This document shows, piece by piece, positions 7,101-8,779 of a stretch of 8,779 bases of DNA. Every line of letters starts with the position of its first letter. The stretch's first letter is position 1. This DNA is from Clostridia bacterium (GTDB taxonomy: Bacteria; Bacillota; Clostridia; UBA1381; UMGS1253), in assembly GCA_017411585.1 (NCBI GenBank), contig JAFQPV010000017.1:1-8779 (forward strand), written 5' to 3'. The translations under genes were made by a program, and so were the position numbers. The notes beneath the pieces were generated by a model. That model made no database searches. It worked only from the letters and a program-made list of their open reading frames with translations, and was not told the DNA's origin.

Positions 7101-7769
7101 TCATACATTATTTTTTCGCATAAAGCGCACAACCTTACGCGCAAGCCAATACAGCCTGCCGTTTGGTTCTGCATCCATTTCATCCAGCATGCCGACACTG
7201 TCAGTCACGATACCGCGGTGTGCAAGCTCCCACACGATGTCGTTCGGTTCGGTAAGCTCCGGGGCTGTGATAAGACGGTTCTTAAAGCTTGTCCATGCGG
7301 ATTCGTCATTCACAAACGGTGCGGGGCAACACTTGCCGGTAACGTCATAATGACGGATTACCTTTTCAATCGGAACACTATACAGCTGCATCAGATGTTT
7401 TGTAAGCTCCACAGCAGTGTCAACGGTTTCCTTGTCAAAATACCAACCACGCGCTTCGTCGTAATGGCAGCAAATTTCAATACCGATAGAATTATCGTTT
7501 CTGCAGTACGGATGCTTGTATTTCCCCGTCTCGCTGCCGCAGTGCCACGCTCTGTGCTTTGGGTCAACGCTCTGATATACCGGTGTACCCTCAGAAGCGT
7601 GTCCAACAAAGAAGTGCGCAGATGCGCCGACATCATTGTGTCCATAATAGATTGCATTTGCCTTCGCGCCGCCGGTTGCACCAACGTAGTGAATCACTAT
7701 GTATTCAATCTTACCCTTGCGCTTGCTGTAGTTTCGCGCATCGCACGGATATGTTTTTATGATATCCAT
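7101..7769 (-). CDS. Phage endolysin: N-acetylmuramoyl-L-alanine amidase (Amidase_2 fold)
   Basis: This enzyme cleaves the bond between N-acetylmuramic acid and the first L-alanine of peptidoglycan, releasing progeny after the holin acts. In the 222-residue form the zinc ligands are H27 (in IVIHYVG), H140 and C148 (in HYDVTGKCCPAPF). K146 sits 6 residues after H140 and C148 sits 8 after it, exactly the spacing of H122, K128 and C130 in T7 lysozyme. Residues 160-222 form a short helical C-terminal part containing WELAHRGIVTD and YWLARK, a tail seen in amidases of clostridial phages; it may help bind the wall. There is no signal peptide, as expected for a holin-dependent endolysin. I prefer ATG 7769, one base after the holin stop and preceded by GGTGAG (7774-7779). 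An in-frame ATG at 7781 would add four residues and overlap the holin by 11 bases, but its purine tract abuts the start codon. The stop is TGA. Confidence 0.95.
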   Translation of the reverse strand: MDIIKTYPCDARNYSKRKGKIEYIVIHYVGATGGAKANAIYYGHNDVGASAHFFVGHASEGTPVYQSVDPKHRAWHCGSETGKYKHPYCRNDNSIGIEICCHYDEARGWYFDKETVDTAVELTKHLMQLYSVPIEKVIRHYDVTGKCCPAPFVNDESAWTSFKNRLITAPELTEPNDIVWELAHRGIVTDSVGMLDEMDAEPNGRLYWLARKVVRFMRKNNV

Positions 7770-7770
7770 A

Positions 7771-8205
7771 TCACTCACCATCCTTTAACTCGTCTGATTC
7801 TGCCTTTGATTTCAGCACTTCAATTGCGCGCGTTAATACGCTTGGGATTGGAATGCCCATCAGACCTGCGTTCTCAATAATGCTGATGGTTTCGTTTGTA
7901 ATAAATGCAATAATTACCGCATTGCAAATGATACTCAGCTCCATGACGACATCCAATCTCGCCGCTACGAGCACCATCAGCAGCATAAAGCATTTTCTGC
8001 ATAAGCCCTTCAGTCCGGCACGCGATTCAAGCGCACCGGTCGCGGACTTTGCGGATTTGTGAAACACACCGGCAACGATGATGCCGGATATGTAATCAAT
8101 CGCCATAAATACAAGTAACGTCGTCATACCTGTGCTCCAACCTCCGAACAATGATGCGATTGCACTTCCTAAGAAGCCTATTGCTGTGCAAAATCCAGTT
8201 TTCAT
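7771..8205 (-). CDS. Phage holin, phi-type class 4_1 (toxin secretion/phage lysis holin family)
   Basis: The holin is a small inner-membrane protein that forms lesions at a timed moment so that the endolysin can reach the wall. The 144 residues contain hydrophobic segments at about 3-22, 28-48, 70-88 and 90-104. Family-typical motifs are DYISG (37-41) inside the second segment, the basic/Gly loop KSATGALESRAGLKG (53-67), NETISI (104-109), and ENAGLMGIPIP (111-121) before a charged hydrophilic C-terminus. Length and motifs fit the clostridial/bacillar phage_holin_4 group. The ATG overlaps the stop of the upstream gene as ATGA (8202-8205), which suggests translational coupling, and a strong GAGGAGG (8213-8219) lies 7 bases upstream. 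The amidase follows directly, giving the classic holin-endolysin pair. Confidence 0.93.
   Translation of the reverse strand: MKTGFCTAIGFLGSAIASLFGGWSTGMTTLLVFMAIDYISGIIVAGVFHKSAKSATGALESRAGLKGLCRKCFMLLMVLVAARLDVVMELSIICNAVIIAFITNETISIIENAGLMGIPIPSVLTRAIEVLKSKAESDELKDGE
7774..7779 (-). promoter_or_regulatory. Ribosome binding site that favours amidase start 7769
   Basis: GGTGAG lies 4 bases before ATG 7769, and AAAGGA (7781-7786) lies further upstream. The alternative ATG at 7781 has AAAGG running straight into it, leaving no spacer, so 7769 is the better start. Confidence 0.6.
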
Positions 8206-8618
8206 AATGCATCCTCCTCAATCAATTTCCACCCAGCCGGATACAGCTCGGGCGCCCATACGTTATTGTCGACGGTGCTTTCATACACCTTACCGTTTCG
8301 CAGAACCCTATCGCCGGTCATATACGGATTTGTGCTGTCCGGCTGTTCCCACTCAAGCACTGTACCGTCCGTAGACACAAGCACCTTTGCATATAAGCTC
8401 GGTGCGTTCGTCGGCTCCCATCCGACTTGCGAAGTGTGTTCTATAAGTACGTTGTAGAGCAATCCGGCATAGCGCACCTTCCGTCCGACCGGGTAAGACG
8501 CGCCCGGTTGCCACGTTTCAAACAGCGTAACTGCTTCAAGTGCCGTTTCATCGTCAAGGCTCTGCACAGCCTTCTCGATAATCGGGCGAAGCTGTTTTGC
8601 ATATTCTAATAACGTCAA
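8202..8618 (-). CDS. Small phage protein with two CBM5/12-like carbohydrate-binding repeats
   Basis: The 138 residues begin with a helical leader (1-34) followed by two aromatic-rich beta modules. The first (about 36-80) has W36, Y42, G45, Y50, Y55, W67 and P69 in the pattern W-x-pGxxYpxGxxVxYxGxxY...GWxP. The second (about 90-131) repeats it with W90, Y99, G102, Y112, W121 and W130. This is the arrangement of the chitin-binding-type CBM5/12 fold found in many phage tail and lysis-associated proteins. A likely role is binding host surface glycan as a tail or fibre accessory, or assisting lysis; the sequence cannot choose between them. The start is TTG at 8618, directly after the TAA stop of the upstream gene and behind GGTGGAG (8622-8628). 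The stop codon overlaps the holin start. Confidence 0.85.
   Translation of the reverse strand: MTLLEYAKQLRPIIEKAVQSLDDETALEAVTLFETWQPGASYPVGRKVRYAGLLYNVLIEHTSQVGWEPTNAPSLYAKVLVSTDGTVLEWEQPDSTNPYMTGDRVLRNGKVYESTVDNNVWAPELYPAGWKLIEEDAL
8213..8219 (-). promoter_or_regulatory. Ribosome binding site of the holin gene
   Basis: GAGGAGG lies 7 bases before ATG 8205, inside the end of the upstream coding region. It is the strongest Shine-Dalgarno in the window and sits next to an ATGA stop-start overlap. Confidence 0.88.
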
Positions 8619-8779
8619 TTACTCCACCCCCAATAGCACTTTTGCTGCAGCAAGCTCATCTGTTAGCGACTGCACGGTTGCCTCAAGCGCCACAATGCGT
8701 TCTTCCGGGGAAACCTCAGCCTCCATTTCCGGCGCATCTGCACTGCTTTGGATTTCTTCCGCTGTCATATCTCGGTAAA
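8619..8779 (-). CDS. C-terminal fragment of an unrecognised upstream phage gene
   Basis: The frame is open from the right edge and ends with TAA at 8619-8621, leaving 52 visible codons. The fragment reads YRDMTAEEI near the edge, then an acidic Ser/Ala/Glu/Pro linker, then a heptad-like helix (ERIVALEATVQSLTDELAAA) ending in VLLGVE. A terminal coiled coil of this kind is common in phage tail, fibre and baseplate-associated proteins. The position just before a carbohydrate-binding protein and the lysis genes fits a tail or fibre protein, but the fragment is too short to name. An internal ATG (YRD-M) could be a start for a 49-residue protein; without the upstream sequence I cannot exclude that. 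Confidence 0.7.
   Translation of the reverse strand, partial: YRDMTAEEIQSSADAPEMEAEVSPEERIVALEATVQSLTDELAAAKVLLGVE
8622..8628 (-). promoter_or_regulatory. Ribosome binding site supporting the TTG start at 8618
   Basis: GGTGGAG within a G-rich run (8622-8631) ends 3 bases before TTG 8618, with the upstream TAA stop in between. No ATG or GTG in the same frame has a comparable site nearby, which supports TTG and stop-start coupling. Confidence 0.65.

Noticed and set aside
7101..7781. Longer amidase start at ATG 7781
   Set aside because: The purine tract directly touches this ATG, and it overlaps the holin by 11 bases. ATG 7769 has proper spacing and begins just after the holin stop.
7218..7880. 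Plus-strand open frame of 220 codons
   Set aside because: It is antisense to the amidase and holin, whose catalytic and membrane motifs are unambiguous, and its own translation resembles no family.
1..8779. tRNA, CRISPR array, insertion sequence or attachment site
   Set aside because: I saw no cloverleaf-like tRNA sequence, no regularly spaced direct repeats, no transposase and no terminal inverted repeats. Coding sequence covers essentially all of the window.

Overview
This window looks like part of a bacteriophage or prophage late region from a Gram-positive, low-to-mid GC host, most plausibly a Clostridia/Oscillospirales-type gut Firmicute. The evidence is strong GGAGG/GAGGTGA-type ribosome binding sites, a four-segment clostridial-style phage holin, a T7-lysozyme-like amidase, a CBM5/12-like wall- or glycan-binding protein, and a giant phage 'polyvalent' protein. 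The taxonomic guess rests on protein style only. No attachment site, integrase, tRNA or host gene is visible, so a lytic phage cannot be told from a prophage.

Every supported gene is on the minus strand and is read from right to left. There is no non-coding stretch longer than about 20 bases. From upstream (right) to downstream (left) the order is: the C-terminal end of an unrecognised gene (8619-8779); a 138-residue protein with two carbohydrate-binding-like repeats, started by TTG (8202-8618); a holin (7771-8205, ATGA overlap with the previous gene); an N-acetylmuramoyl-L-alanine amidase (7101-7769); a 605-residue low-complexity, helix-rich probable virion protein (5270-7087); and the start of a giant gene that stays open for 1751 codons from 5253 to the left edge. 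The giant gene fills 60% of the window. It is easy to overlook because its stop lies outside the window, and the many shorter open frames inside it are shadows.

The tight spacing (overlaps, or gaps of 1 to 16 bases, each start with its own Shine-Dalgarno) says these genes are one operon. The first part is a lysis cassette: the holin permeabilises the membrane and the amidase cuts peptidoglycan. The second part is a pair of long proteins that I infer to be packaged in the virion and possibly ejected with the DNA. The pair is physically linked and shares a 44-residue module (28 identical positions, no gaps), found near the C-terminus of the 605-residue protein and near the N-terminus of the giant.

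The giant protein, from N- to C-terminus, has a charged Lys/Glu/Ala head with the shared module; a regular glycine zipper (Gly at 8 of 9 positions spaced by four, residues 461-493); an EPTEEYLQEG motif; a compact alpha/beta region that resembles the nuclease-like domains of phage polyvalent proteins (about residues 792-945); a duplicated VNPELQK repeat; helical regions; and a coiled coil of about 160 residues before an NYFHH motif. The most interesting hypothesis is that the 605-residue protein and the giant are a co-packaged ejection pair, in which the shared module is a docking or packaging tag and the giant delivers a membrane-active segment and an effector domain into the host.
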